From Duganella sp. BuS-21 (GTDB lineage: Bacteria; Pseudomonadota; Gammaproteobacteria; Burkholderiales; Burkholderiaceae_D): a stretch of DNA of 64,000 nucleotides. The notes beneath the pieces were generated by a model. That model was not told the origin of the DNA and searched no databases. It saw nothing but the letters and a program-made list of their open reading frames with translations. Each line of letters opens with the position of its first letter. Position 1 is the stretch's first letter. Shown here one piece after another: positions 43,455 to 52,114 of the stretch. The DNA lies in NCBI GenBank assembly GCA_041874725.1, contig CP097466.1, forward strand, positions 4,898,001 to 4,962,000, read 5' to 3'. The position numbers and the translations under genes are program-made.

Positions 43455-44795
43455 TTATGCCGGCGGCAGGTCCGGCGCGGGCGGCGCCACCCGCGGCATG
43501 CGCAGGGTGAAACAAGCGCCCTGTCCCGGCTCGCTGTCGACCCGCACGCTGCCATGCAAGGCGGTGGTCACCTGGTTGTACACCACGTGCAATCCCAAGC
43601 CGCTGCCGCCCTGCCCCAGCCGGGTGGTGAAGAATGGATCGAATACCCGCGCCAGGTTGGCCGGCGGGATGCCGACGCCGTCATCGCTGACACGCACCTC
43701 GATCCAGTCATCCTCCTGCAGCCGCGCCGTGATGCGGATCTGCCCCTGCATGCCGTCCGGAAAGGCGTGCACCAGCCCATTGGTGACCAGATTCAGCAGC
43801 GCTTGCTCCAACGGCCCCGGATAGCTATCCAGAACTATCCCGTCCGGCACATCGCAGCACACCTCATGGCCGCTCTTGCGTATCACATTGCCCAGGGTCG
43901 CCAGCGCCTCGCCAAAGGTCCGCTTCAAATCGAATTGCCGCCGGCGGGCGCTGGACTGGTCCACCGCCACCTGCTTGAAGCTGTCCACCAGCTCCGCTGC
44001 CCGTCCCAGGCAATGCAGCAGGATGTTGGAGCCCTGCATGATGCCGTCGATAAAGTCGAGCATGCGCTTGCGCGTCACGCCGGCTTCCAGCTCCTTGGCG
44101 ATAGCCTCGGCGTTGCCTTTAAGCGTGCTGGCGGCCATCAGGCCGTTGCCGATCGGGGTATTGAGCTCATGCGCCACGCCCGCCACCAGCTTGCCCAGCG
44201 CCGACATTTTCTCGGCACGCAGCAATTCGCCCTGCATCGCGCTGACCTGGTCGAGCGCCGCCCGCAGCTCCGCATTGCTTTGCGCAAGCGCCTGGTTGGC
44301 GCTGGAGAGGCTGGCATTGCTGACGATCAGCCTCTGCTGCTGCTCGATGATCCTGAAATCCGCCTCGATGGAGCGCTTGATTTCCCATAGCAACTCGATA
44401 TAACGCTGCTGGTACTGGCGCTTTTTGCTATCGAGCACGCAGATGGTGCCAAACACCTCGTCATCCGGCCACACCAGCGGCACACCGAGATAGGAAATCA
44501 TGTCCAGCGCGACATCGGGATTGCTTGCCCAGCGTGCATCCTCCAGCGCATGCGGCACCTCCAGCAAGGAGCGGGTGGCCATCACCGTTTCGCAGTACAA
44601 GCCGGTGTTCAGGTTGGCTTTCTCACCTTCCTCATATGGATTGCCCGGCGTGTGACTGGCGACCAGCACCTCGATCTGCTGCGGCCACACGCGCATAATC
44701 AACCCGGCCGGCACATCTAAGATGCCCGCCATCACATCGGCAGTTTGCTGCCACTTGCGCAAAAATTCATCGGGAACGATATGCTGCTGGTCCAT
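43455..44795 (-). CDS. GAF domain sensor histidine kinase
   Basis: The 446-residue protein has an N-terminal GAF domain (about residues 20-160, GLYCETVMATRSLLEVPHA), a coiled-coil linker, a DHp region with the phospho-acceptor His in VAGVAHELNTPIGN, and an ATPase domain (N box ALLNLVTNGLVHAF, G1 VSDDGVGIPP, G2 GQGGSGLGLHVV). There is no membrane helix, so it senses a cytoplasmic signal. No response regulator is adjacent, making it an orphan. The ATG at 44795 has GGAGG eight bases upstream. Confidence 0.9.
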   Translation of the reverse strand: MDQQHIVPDEFLRKWQQTADVMAGILDVPAGLIMRVWPQQIEVLVASHTPGNPYEEGEKANLNTGLYCETVMATRSLLEVPHALEDARWASNPDVALDMISYLGVPLVWPDDEVFGTICVLDSKKRQYQQRYIELLWEIKRSIEADFRIIEQQQRLIVSNASLSSANQALAQSNAELRAALDQVSAMQGELLRAEKMSALGKLVAGVAHELNTPIGNGLMAASTLKGNAEAIAKELEAGVTRKRMLDFIDGIMQGSNILLHCLGRAAELVDSFKQVAVDQSSARRRQFDLKRTFGEALATLGNVIRKSGHEVCCDVPDGIVLDSYPGPLEQALLNLVTNGLVHAFPDGMQGQIRITARLQEDDWIEVRVSDDGVGIPPANLARVFDPFFTTRLGQGGSGLGLHVVYNQVTTALHGSVRVDSEPGQGACFTLRMPRVAPPAPDLPPA

Positions 44796-44874
44796 CTCGG
44801 CACCCTCCATGATGCAGAAGCACCAATGTTAGGCTTTTTTAGGCAACATTTGGGGAATAATATGGCTACAAAAC

Positions 44875-44902
44875 AAAAAACCCAACCGGATTAGGGCTGG
44901 GT
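44875..44902 (-). terminator. tRNA-Asn terminator
   Basis: A run of A residues with CCCAACC pairs with GGGCTGGGTT, giving a T-tailed hairpin on the minus strand past the tRNA 3' end. Confidence 0.75.
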
Positions 44903-44923
44903 TCTTGGCATGCTACAAAATTC

Positions 44924-44999
44924 TGGCTCCCCGACCTGGACTCGAACCAGGGACCTGCGGATTAACAGTCCGTCGCTCTACCAACTGAGCTATCAGGGA
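44924..44999 (-). tRNA. tRNA-Asn (GTT), copy 3
   Basis: The same 76-base sequence as the other copies, with encoded CCA and GTT anticodon. It lies 128 bp left of the tRNA-Asn remnant at 45.13 kb. Confidence 0.97.
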
Positions 45000-45126
45000 A
45001 TTGAGGCCGGAATTATAACGGCCCGATTCGCTTTTAGCTAGTATCGCGAGCGACTTTTTTATGCCGACTATTTGCGAGGGCCACGGAAAGAAAGCCAGTC
45101 AGTGATCATTGGCTTTATTTCAATTC

Positions 45127-45171
45127 TGACTCCCCGGCCTGGACTCGTACCAGGGAACTGCGGATTAACAG
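45127..45171 (-). repeat. degenerate tRNA-Asn 3' fragment (candidate att site)
   Basis: 45 bases match the 3' part of tRNA-Asn with four substitutions, then diverge at the same place as the fragment at 24.95 kb. Beyond the tRNA match both fragments continue with TCGGyGAT, so they probably derive from related elements. A weak hairpin with AAAGCCA/TGGCTTT lies just to the left. Confidence 0.82.
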
Positions 45172-45230
45172 GTCGGCGATCCTGAAAAGTGTCAATCTAT
45201 GGGCAGCGCAGCATGATGTCCGTTGCGGCT

Positions 45231-45662
45231 CTACTTGCGAAACTCGCCCTGCACCGCTTGCACCACATCCGAGTCCGAATCAACTGCCTCGATGTGTAAC
45301 GTTTCAAACTCCGGCATCACACTCAGACGATCCGGGAAGTGGTCGTTCCCCCAGACCAGTACCAGAAAATTTTTGCCCGCTGCATTTATCAGTTCGTTGA
45401 ACTTTACAAAGCGCGACAAGTTGACCATCGATAAAGACTTGCCGGTTTTCACCTCAATCACGACTCTGCTTCCGTCAGGTCTGCAAACCTCAAAATCAGG
45501 CTCATAACTTATCAGCGATTCCCCGCCCGGCACCTCCGGAATCTGAAGTCTCGACCCCATCAGCACTTCATACCCTGGCGGAAGCTGCTCCAGGCCTCGC
45601 AAGACTTGCTCCTCCGCCAGCGATCGCGGCGACCGCTGCAGAATGGATCGTTGCTCGCTCAT
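45231..45662 (-). CDS. PD-(D/E)XK nuclease-like protein
   Basis: The protein has the core of PD-(D/E)XK nucleases: YEPDFEVCRPDGSRVVIEVKTG, with Asp and then E-V-K, preceded by a helix RSLAEEQVLRGLEQLPPGYE. TnsA-type and restriction endonucleases share this core. The ATG at 45662 overlaps the stop of the upstream membrane protein gene by four bases, with GGAG upstream, so the two are translationally coupled. It is in a 1.3-kb insertion between a tRNA-Asn remnant and an intact tRNA-Asn. About 143 residues; no other domain is seen. Confidence 0.78.
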   Translation of the reverse strand: MSEQRSILQRSPRSLAEEQVLRGLEQLPPGYEVLMGSRLQIPEVPGGESLISYEPDFEVCRPDGSRVVIEVKTGKSLSMVNLSRFVKFNELINAAGKNFLVLVWGNDHFPDRLSVMPEFETLHIEAVDSDSDVVQAVQGEFRK

Positions 45663-45880
45663 TTCGACTCCTTGCATTTCCAATTTTCCGCACTAAGGGC
45701 AGCAACCAGTGCATCCAAGAATGCGCCCACGAAAGCGGCAATCAAACCAATTTGAGCCGACATGAGAGCCGGAGTTCCCGCCATCAAGAACGAGGCAAAA
45801 AAAACCGTCACCAGCGCCGGGACAAATTTGCCAATAAATCTGTCTTTCAGCGCCTCCCACCACCTCGCGGCAGTTGACAT
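45659..45880 (-). CDS. small two-helix membrane protein
   Basis: 73 residues with two membrane helices (FVPALVTVFFASFLMAG and IGLIAAFVGAFLDALVAAL) and a basic N-terminus (WWEALKDRFIGKF). The ATG at 45880 has GGGGAG three bases upstream. The frame continues upstream to 46144 with a further ATG, which would give 161 residues; I prefer the short form. It is coupled to the PD-(D/E)XK gene (ATGA). A membrane partner plus a nuclease is a common two-gene defence layout; that role is inferred. Confidence 0.62.
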   Translation of the reverse strand: MSTAARWWEALKDRFIGKFVPALVTVFFASFLMAGTPALMSAQIGLIAAFVGAFLDALVAALSAENWKCKESK

Positions 45881-46471
45881 TTTCTCCCCACTCAAAATGT
45901 CGATATCAGAACCGTTTAGCGTCACCAGAATGGAGGCGCTTACCCGACGCAATTTCTGAGCTTGCGTGGACAGCTGCCTTGCTATTCGCACACATTGTGC
46001 ACGGATTTGGGAAACCGACTTGGCGAAAATGTTAGCGACCAATGTATCCGTACCCAGCATGAAATACACGATGTTGGCCCGGTTAGATATTTGCTCCGCG
46101 CAAAGCGCACTCGTGGACACACTCACCAACGACGTCCCGCTCACGGCAAGTTACACTGCAATAGCAATAGGGGTTTTCAACGTCAGCGTTAGCGTTAGTT
46201 CACCATACACCTTATTGTTCTCCCTTGTCAGACAGATTTCGACATGTAAAGCCGTGCGGATAGGCCAGCGGCGATGAGCCAGCATAAACTAACGGCAAAT
46301 GTAAATTGAAAGCCCAGACAAGGACTCCAAAGGGCGAAATTAGCTACACAGGGAACATAACATCTTACTCATCTGCAAAAAAACACACATTGTCACGAGT
46401 GAGAAGACATTGATGAGGGCCATGCCCCAATGCAAAAAGCCCAACCGTGAAGGCTGGGCTTTTCTGTGTTC
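45881..46471. other. upstream region of the mini-island
   Basis: About 590 bp without a supported gene, except that the reading frame of the small membrane protein remains open to 46144. It must hold the promoter of the two-gene operon, and ends at the tRNA-Asn terminator. Nothing else is recognised. Confidence 0.45.
46434..46463 (-). terminator. tRNA-Asn terminator
   Basis: AAAAAGCCCAACC pairs with GGCTGGGCTTTT, as at the 37-kb copy. Confidence 0.82.
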
Positions 46472-46547
46472 TGGCTCCCCGACCTGGACTCGAACCAGGG
46501 ACCTGCGGATTAACAGTCCGTCGCTCTACCAACTGAGCTATCAGGGA
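46472..46547 (-). tRNA. tRNA-Asn (GTT), copy 4
   Basis: The same 76-base gene with encoded CCA and GTT anticodon. It borders the mini-island on the right and lies downstream of the aminotransferase gene. Confidence 0.97.
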
Positions 46548-46660
46548 TTAGAGGCAACATTTTATACTGTTTCTTTCGTACCGGCAAGATACGATTTACT
46601 GCGGTATTTCATGCTGCCTTTCGTATCAAGCTTTGCAGCTCAACGCGAAGAAACAAGATT

Positions 46661-47857
46661 TTAGAGCACTTCGGCGATGGCGTCAATAACGATATCGATA
46701 TTACGCGAGTTCAACGCGGCCACGCAGATGCGGCCGGTGTCGACGGCATAGATCGATTTCGCGCGCAGCTGCTCCACTTGCGCCTTGCTCAGGCCCGAGT
46801 ACGAGAACATGCCGACCTGGTCGCGCACGAAGGCGAAATCATGGCCCTTGGCTTGCAGCTTGACCACGAAGTCTTCGCGCATGGCCTTGATGCGCACGCG
46901 CATCGCCGCCAGTTCGTCTTCCCACATCTGGCGCAGCTCAGGGGTGGTCAGCACGGTGGCCACCACCTTGCCGCCGTGTACCGGCGGGTTGGAGTAGTTG
47001 GTGCGCACCACGCGCTTGAGTTGCGACATCAGGCGGGCCGCCTCTTCCGAGCTGGCGGCCACCACGCTCAGCGCGCCCACGCGCTCGCCGTACAGCGAGA
47101 ACGATTTCGAGAACGAGTTCGACACCAGCAACGGACCGCCGGCTGCGGCGAAGCGACGCACCACGGCGCCGTCTTCGTCGATGCCCGCGCCGAAGCCCTG
47201 GTAGGCCATGTCCAGGAACGGCACCAGGCCGCCGGCGGTGACGGCGGCGATCACTTCATCCCACTGGGCCGAGGTCAGGTCGGCGCCGGTCGGGTTGTGG
47301 CAGCAGGCGTGCAGCAGCACGATGGCGCCGCGCGGCATGGCTTGGATGTCGGCGATCATGCCGGCGAAGTTGACGCCGTGGGTGGCCGAATCAAAATAAG
47401 CGTAGTTATTGACTTTAAAACCGGCGCTCTCGAACAGGGCGCGGTGGTTTTCCCAGCTCGGATCGCTGATGTAGACGTCCGAATCCGGCGCGAAGCGCTT
47501 CAAAAAGTCGGCGCCGATCTTCAGTGCGCCGGTGCCGCCGATGGCTTGCACGGTGACTGCGCGCTTCTCTTGCAACACAGCGCTGTCGGCACCAAATACC
47601 AGCTCTTGCACCGCCTTGTCGTAGGCAGCCAGGCCTTCGATCGGCAGATAGGTGCGCGGGCTCGGCGTGGCGATCAGGATTTCTTCCGCTTTCTGTACGC
47701 ACGATAGCAGCGGCACTTTACCGTTGTCGTCATAATAAACACCGACACCCAGATTAATCTTCTGAGGATTCTGGTCGGCGTTAAAGGCTTCGGTAATACC
47801 CAGGATAGGGTCGCGTGGTGCCATGTCGATGGCGCTGAACAAGCTAGGATTCGTCAT
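46661..47857 (-). CDS. tyrB: aromatic/aspartate aminotransferase (class I)
   Basis: The 398-residue PLP enzyme of the AspC/TyrB subgroup has LGVGVYYDDNGKVPLL at the N-terminus, HACCHNPTGADLTSAQW, and the Schiff-base lysine in SNSFSKSFSLYGERVG; an Arg that binds the substrate carboxylate lies in the C-terminal part (DTGRICVAALN). It transfers amino groups between aspartate or aromatic amino acids and 2-oxoglutarate. Divergent from uvrB. The symbol aspC would be equally suitable. Confidence 0.92.
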   Translation of the reverse strand: MTNPSLFSAIDMAPRDPILGITEAFNADQNPQKINLGVGVYYDDNGKVPLLSCVQKAEEILIATPSPRTYLPIEGLAAYDKAVQELVFGADSAVLQEKRAVTVQAIGGTGALKIGADFLKRFAPDSDVYISDPSWENHRALFESAGFKVNNYAYFDSATHGVNFAGMIADIQAMPRGAIVLLHACCHNPTGADLTSAQWDEVIAAVTAGGLVPFLDMAYQGFGAGIDEDGAVVRRFAAAGGPLLVSNSFSKSFSLYGERVGALSVVAASSEEAARLMSQLKRVVRTNYSNPPVHGGKVVATVLTTPELRQMWEDELAAMRVRIKAMREDFVVKLQAKGHDFAFVRDQVGMFSYSGLSKAQVEQLRAKSIYAVDTGRICVAALNSRNIDIVIDAIAEVL

Positions 47858-47971
47858 GATAAGATTGGATTCGATTGGAAGCGGTTCGCAGCAGAGATGT
47901 ATAGACAGCGCCCTTAAAATACCGACTTCAGGCCGCTGGCAGGCCGTTATTCTAACAAAGGTCTGAACAAG

Positions 47972-50044
47972 ATGGCTGATTTACCTGTAGCAGAATTCCC
48001 CAAGGCAACCGTGGTGACGTTCCCCGATTCGCCCTTCAAATTACACCAGCCCTTCCCGCCCGCCGGCGACCAACCGGCCGCGATCGACCAGCTGTGCGAA
48101 GGCATCGACGACGGCCTGTTTTTCCAGACGCTGCTGGGCGTCACCGGTTCCGGCAAAACCTACACCATGGCCAACGTGATCGCCCGCAAGGGCCGTCCGG
48201 CCATCGTCTTCGCGCCCAACAAAACGCTGGCCGCGCAGCTGTATTCCGAGTTCCGCGAATTCTTCCCGGAGAATGCGGTCGAGTACTTCGTATCCTACTA
48301 CGACTACTACCAGCCGGAAGCCTACGTGCCGCAGCGCGACCTGTTCATTGAAAAGGATTCGTCCATCAATGAGCACATCGAGCAGATGCGCCTGTCGTGC
48401 ACCAAGTCGCTGATGGAGCGGCGCGACGTGGTGATCGTGGCCACTGTGTCGGCCATCTACGGTATCGGTAATCCCAACGAATACCACCAGATGATTCTGA
48501 CCTTGCGCGCCAAGGATCGCGTCTCGCAACGCGACATCATCGCGCGCCTGATCCAGATGCAGTACACGCGCAACGAAGTCGACTTCGGACGCGGCACCTT
48601 CCGCGTGCGCGGCGATACGCTTGATATTTTCCCGGCCGAGAATGCCGACCTCGCGGTGCGCCTCGACCTGTTCGGCGACGAGCTGGAATCGATCCAGCTG
48701 TTCGATCCGCTGACCGGGCGCGTGAAGCAGAAGATTCCGCGCTTCACCGTCTATCCAGGCTCGCACTACGTCACGCCGCGTTCGACCGTGCTGCGCGCGA
48801 TCGAGACCATCAAGCTGGAGCTGCGCGAGCGGCTGGAGTTCTTCCGCAAGGAAAACAAGCTGATCGAAGAGCAGCGCCTGGAACAGCGCACCCGTTTCGA
48901 CCTCGAGATGATGGCTGAAATCGGCTTCACCAAGGGCATCGAAAATTACTCGCGCCACCTGAGCGGCGCCATGCCGGGCGAACCGCCGCCGACGCTGGTG
49001 GACTACCTGCCGAAGGACGCATTGATGTTCCTTGATGAGTCGCACGTGCTGGTGGGGCAGCTCAGCGCCATGTACAACGGCGACCGTTCGCGCAAGACCA
49101 ACCTGGTGGACTACGGCTTCCGCCTGCCATCGGCGCTGGACAACCGCCCGCTCAAGTTCGAGGAGTTCGAGGGCAAGATGCGGCAGACGATCTTCGTCTC
49201 GGCCACGCCGGCGGACTACGAGAAAACCCACGCCGACCAGGTGGTGGAACAGGTGGTGCGTCCGACCGGCCTGGTGGACCCGCTGGTAATCGTGCGCCCT
49301 GCCCTGTCGCAGGTGGACGACCTGATGTCCGAGATCACCGACCGCGTGGCCAAGAACGAGCGCGTGCTGGTGACTACGCTGACCAAGCGCATGTCCGAAC
49401 AGCTGACCGAATACCTGAGCGACCACGGCATCAAGGTGCGCTACCTGCACAGCGATATCGAAACCGTGGAGCGCGTGGAACTGCTGCGCGATCTGCGCAT
49501 CGGCACCTTCGATGTACTGGTCGGGATCAACCTGCTGCGCGAGGGTCTGGACTTGCCGGAAGTATCGCTGGTGGCGATTCTGGACGCGGACAAGGAAGGT
49601 TTCCTGCGCTCCGACCGCTCACTGATCCAGACCATCGGCCGCGCGGCGCGCAATCTGAACGGCGTCGCGATTCTGTACGCGGACCGCATGACCGACTCGA
49701 TGCAGCGCGCCATCGGCGAAACGGAGCGGCGGCGCGCCAAGCAGATCGCCTTCAACGAAGCGAACGGCATCGTGCCGCGCGGCGTGAAGAAGATCATCAA
49801 GGACATGATCGACGGCGTCTACAGCGAGAAGTCGGCCAAGGAAGTGCTGGAGGTGGCGCAGGAAACGGCCAAGTACGAATCCATGAGCGAGAAGCAGATC
49901 AGCAAGGAGATCAAGCGCCTGGAGAAGGCCATGCTCGATCACGCCAAGAACCTGGAATTCGAAAAAGCCGCGCAGGTGCGCGACCAGCTGCATCATCTCA
50001 AGCAGCAGCTGTTCGGCGCACCGGGCGGCGACAACATCGCCTGA
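47972..50044 (+). CDS. uvrB: excinuclease ABC subunit B
   Basis: The 690-residue protein is a full UvrB: Walker A GVTGSGKT at 56-63, the beta-hairpin [21 protein letters not shown], helicase motif VI region TIGRAARN and a C-terminal UVR domain ([20 protein letters not shown]) that contacts UvrC. With UvrA it verifies DNA lesions in nucleotide excision repair. I do not find a CTGT-N8-ACAG LexA site in the 114 bp upstream. Confidence 0.97.
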   Translation: MADLPVAEFPKATVVTFPDSPFKLHQPFPPAGDQPAAIDQLCEGIDDGLFFQTLLGVTGSGKTYTMANVIARKGRPAIVFAPNKTLAAQLYSEFREFFPENAVEYFVSYYDYYQPEAYVPQRDLFIEKDSSINEHIEQMRLSCTKSLMERRDVVIVATVSAIYGIGNPNEYHQMILTLRAKDRVSQRDIIARLIQMQYTRNEVDFGRGTFRVRGDTLDIFPAENADLAVRLDLFGDELESIQLFDPLTGRVKQKIPRFTVYPGSHYVTPRSTVLRAIETIKLELRERLEFFRKENKLIEEQRLEQRTRFDLEMMAEIGFTKGIENYSRHLSGAMPGEPPPTLVDYLPKDALMFLDESHVLVGQLSAMYNGDRSRKTNLVDYGFRLPSALDNRPLKFEEFEGKMRQTIFVSATPADYEKTHADQVVEQVVRPTGLVDPLVIVRPALSQVDDLMSEITDRVAKNERVLVTTLTKRMSEQLTEYLSDHGIKVRYLHSDIETVERVELLRDLRIGTFDVLVGINLLREGLDLPEVSLVAILDADKEGFLRSDRSLIQTIGRAARNLNGVAILYADRMTDSMQRAIGETERRRAKQIAFNEANGIVPRGVKKIIKDMIDGVYSEKSAKEVLEVAQETAKYESMSEKQISKEIKRLEKAMLDHAKNLEFEKAAQVRDQLHHLKQQLFGAPGGDNIA

Positions 50045-50059
50045 ACTTCGGGGTCGAAC

Positions 50060-50149
50060 TTCGGGGTCAGTTCCGACATTCGGACACGAGCCCTACCGTA
50101 GCGACCGCTACGGTAGGGCTCGTGTCCGAATGTCGGAACTGACCCCGAA
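50060..50149. repeat. 43-bp perfect inverted repeat (bidirectional terminator/REP)
   Basis: Arms 50060-50102 and 50107-50149 are exact reverse complements around a GACC loop. It lies between the convergent uvrB and hydrolase genes. The ends TTCGGGGTCAG/CTGACCCCGAA are also partly duplicated just upstream (gaacttcggggtc). It should act as a terminator for both genes, and looks like a dispersed intergenic element of the genus. Confidence 0.9.
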
Positions 50150-50150
50150 T

Positions 50151-51098
50151 TTAGCGGACAAAGTTGCTCAAGGCATCGAGCAGTTGCGGGGCGACCGGCA
50201 GGTCGGGGCTGGCGTAGGCTTTTTGCTGGAGCGCCTGGTCGTCGCCGACGATTTTCAGCAGGTGGTTCATGCCTTCCACGATCACCAGCTTGGCCTTCGG
50301 CGCGGCCGCCGCCAGCGCTTTCGCTTCGTCTTGCGATACCTGGATGTCCGACGTGCCCTGCAGGATCAGCACCGGCATTTTGAGCGCCGCGATCGCCGCG
50401 CGCGGGTCGTGGCGGAAGGTGGAGATCAGGTAGGGCTGCACGTCCGGACGATACAGCACCATCAGCGGCGGCGATACTTGGTCGACCGTCTTGCCTTGCT
50501 TGAGCTCCGCCAGTATCTGCTCGCTCTCCGCCATCAACGCCGGCGGCAGCTTGTCCTTCAATTGCTCACGCAGGATCTCGTCCAAGGGATGGCCGGCGCC
50601 GGCGATTAGCACACAGGCATCCGCCCCGCCCTGCGCACACGCTTCAGCAGCGATCTGCGCGCCTTCACTGTGCCCGGCCATCACCACGCGCGAATAGCGG
50701 CCGTCGGCGCGCAGCTTGCGCAGCCAGGCGGCGGCGTCGCCGATGTAGTCGTCCAGGCGCAGGTCCTGCTCTTTCCACACCGGCAGCGCACTGGAGCCGA
50801 TGGCGCGCTTGTCGTAGCGTACCGAGGCGATGCCTTGCCGCGCCAGTCCCTCCGCCACCATGCGCAGCGAGTCGTTGGGGCCTGGCAGCAGCGTGCTGTT
50901 GCCGTCGCGGTCGGTCGGGCCGGAGCCGGAGTGCAGCAGCACCACCGGCACCTTGCCGCTCACGCCATCCGGCGTCAGCTCGGTGCCGTACACGGTGCCA
51001 CCGCCGACGTCCAGCGAAACCGGCCGCTGCGCGGCCAACACCGAGGCCGAGGCCGAGGCCGACAACAACATCAACGACAGCAGTAACTTGATACGCAT
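50151..51098 (-). CDS. exported alpha/beta hydrolase
   Basis: The 315-residue protein has a signal peptide (MRIKLLLSLMLLSASASASV), an oxyanion region HSGSGPTDRDGN, the nucleophile elbow VMAGHSEGAQIA, an Asp-bearing strand LILQGTSDIQVSQDE and the catalytic His in VEGMNHLLK. It belongs to the esterase/dienelactone-hydrolase-like group; the substrate is unknown. The ATG at 51098 has GGAG six bases upstream; an ATG at 51110 overlaps the SdpI stop. Last gene of the sdpR-sdpI operon. Confidence 0.87.
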   Translation of the reverse strand: MRIKLLLSLMLLSASASASVLAAQRPVSLDVGGGTVYGTELTPDGVSGKVPVVLLHSGSGPTDRDGNSTLLPGPNDSLRMVAEGLARQGIASVRYDKRAIGSSALPVWKEQDLRLDDYIGDAAAWLRKLRADGRYSRVVMAGHSEGAQIAAEACAQGGADACVLIAGAGHPLDEILREQLKDKLPPALMAESEQILAELKQGKTVDQVSPPLMVLYRPDVQPYLISTFRHDPRAAIAALKMPVLILQGTSDIQVSQDEAKALAAAAPKAKLVIVEGMNHLLKIVGDDQALQQKAYASPDLPVAPQLLDALSNFVR

Positions 51099-51109
51099 AC
51101 TTTTCTCCA

Positions 51110-51745
51110 TTATTGAGGAAGACGTTTGTACCGCAGCAGCGAGTAGCCGCTCGCCAGCGGCGCCCATGCCAACATCAGCGCCAGCAGCAGCCAGGGCGGC
51201 GCCGCCAGCCATACCGCACACAGGCCCAGCACGCCGGTGCCGACCATCAGCTTGCCGGCCAGCCGGTGCGTGGCGTGCCATACGCTTTCGCTGGCCAGCG
51301 TCCAAGGCGTACGAATGCCGAGGAAGAAGTTGCGGCGCACCTTGCCCATCGGGTTGCCCATCAGGATCAGCATCATGAAGATCAAGGCCGGCACCACATG
51401 CGCCATCTCGATCCGCACGCCCAGCGCGGCGCCCAGCACCAGCAGTTCGATGATCGCCATCAGCGCGATCGGCAGCGCCATCAGGTAGCCGTAGGTCGCA
51501 CCCGAGGCCTGCACGTCAAACTGTTTGGGCGAGAGCCACGGCAAGGCGATCGCCAGCAGCAGCAAGGCGCTCATGCAGACCGGGCCGAGCAGCCACAGAT
51601 GCCAGCGCGCGCCGTAGCCATCCACCTCGCCGGCGGCGTTCCAGTGGATGGGCAGCGATTCCGGCAGCGCCGGATAGTAATACGCGGTGATGGCCGTCAT
51701 AACCAGGATCATCAGGATGCACAGCAATAAGGCGCGTGGCTTCAT
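51110..51745 (-). CDS. sdpI: SdpI family membrane protein
   Basis: The 211-residue protein has about six membrane helices. It starts with the DUF1648-type segment (PALPESLPIHWNAAGEVDGY) and continues with the SdpI/YhfL region (VRRNFFLGIRTPWTLASESVW and WHATHRLAGKLMVG). In Bacillus SdpI gives immunity to the SdpC toxin and controls SdpR. Here no sdpC-like toxin is seen, so it may defend against foreign toxins or have another role. Its start overlaps sdpR by four bases. Confidence 0.88.
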   Translation of the reverse strand: MKPRALLLCILMILVMTAITAYYYPALPESLPIHWNAAGEVDGYGARWHLWLLGPVCMSALLLLAIALPWLSPKQFDVQASGATYGYLMALPIALMAIIELLVLGAALGVRIEMAHVVPALIFMMLILMGNPMGKVRRNFFLGIRTPWTLASESVWHATHRLAGKLMVGTGVLGLCAVWLAAPPWLLLALMLAWAPLASGYSLLRYKRLPQ

Positions 51746-52029
51746 TTCTTTCTCCCTTGGTTGGCGTCGCCGGCCAGATCCATCATCCAGGCCAGCACGT
51801 CTTGCAGCACGGTGGTGTTCAAGCCGTACCAGATGGTTTGCCCTTCGCGCCGGCGCGTGATCAGGTCCGCGTCAACCAGCACCGCGAAGTGGTGCGACAT
51901 GGTCGGCTTGCTCATGTCGAAGCGCTGCGCCAGATCGCCGGCCGTCATCTCGCCGTCGCGCAACAGCCGCAGGATTTCGCGCCGGGCAGGATCGGCGATG
52001 GCTTTGAAGGCGCTGTTTTCCACACTCAT
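51742..52029 (-). CDS. sdpR: ArsR-family autorepressor (SdpR-like)
   Basis: The 95-residue winged-helix protein (IADPARREILRLLRDGEMTAG, then AQRFDMSKPTMSHHFAVL as recognition helix, then a RRREGQTIWYGLN wing) lacks metal-binding cysteines. It matches SdpR, which represses the sdpRI operon until SdpI sequesters it at the membrane. Gene order and overlap with sdpI support this. Confidence 0.9.
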   Translation of the reverse strand: MSVENSAFKAIADPARREILRLLRDGEMTAGDLAQRFDMSKPTMSHHFAVLVDADLITRRREGQTIWYGLNTTVLQDVLAWMMDLAGDANQGRKK

Positions 52030-52039
52030 TAGGCACCCA

Positions 52040-52049
52040 TCTAATTAGA
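52040..52049. promoter_or_regulatory. putative SdpR operator
   Basis: TCTAATTAGA is a perfect palindrome 11 bases before the sdpR start, flanked by TTAGATG copies. Position and symmetry suit autorepression. Confidence 0.5.
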
Positions 52050-52076
52050 CATTCATCTAACTATAGAGGCAAAAAA

Positions 52077-52097
52077 GGCAGGCGTCAAGCGCCTGCC
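52077..52097. terminator. terminator of marC
   Basis: GGCAGGCG pairs with CGCCTGCC around a five-base loop, with A and T runs outside. It lies just past the marC stop on the minus strand. Confidence 0.85.
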
Positions 52098-52114
52098 TGC
52101 TCTTTTTGCCGCGA

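Noticed and set aside
47858..47971. LexA box upstream of uvrB
   Set aside because: Only weak partial matches; no CTGT-N8-ACAG site seen, unlike the site at 7804-7823.
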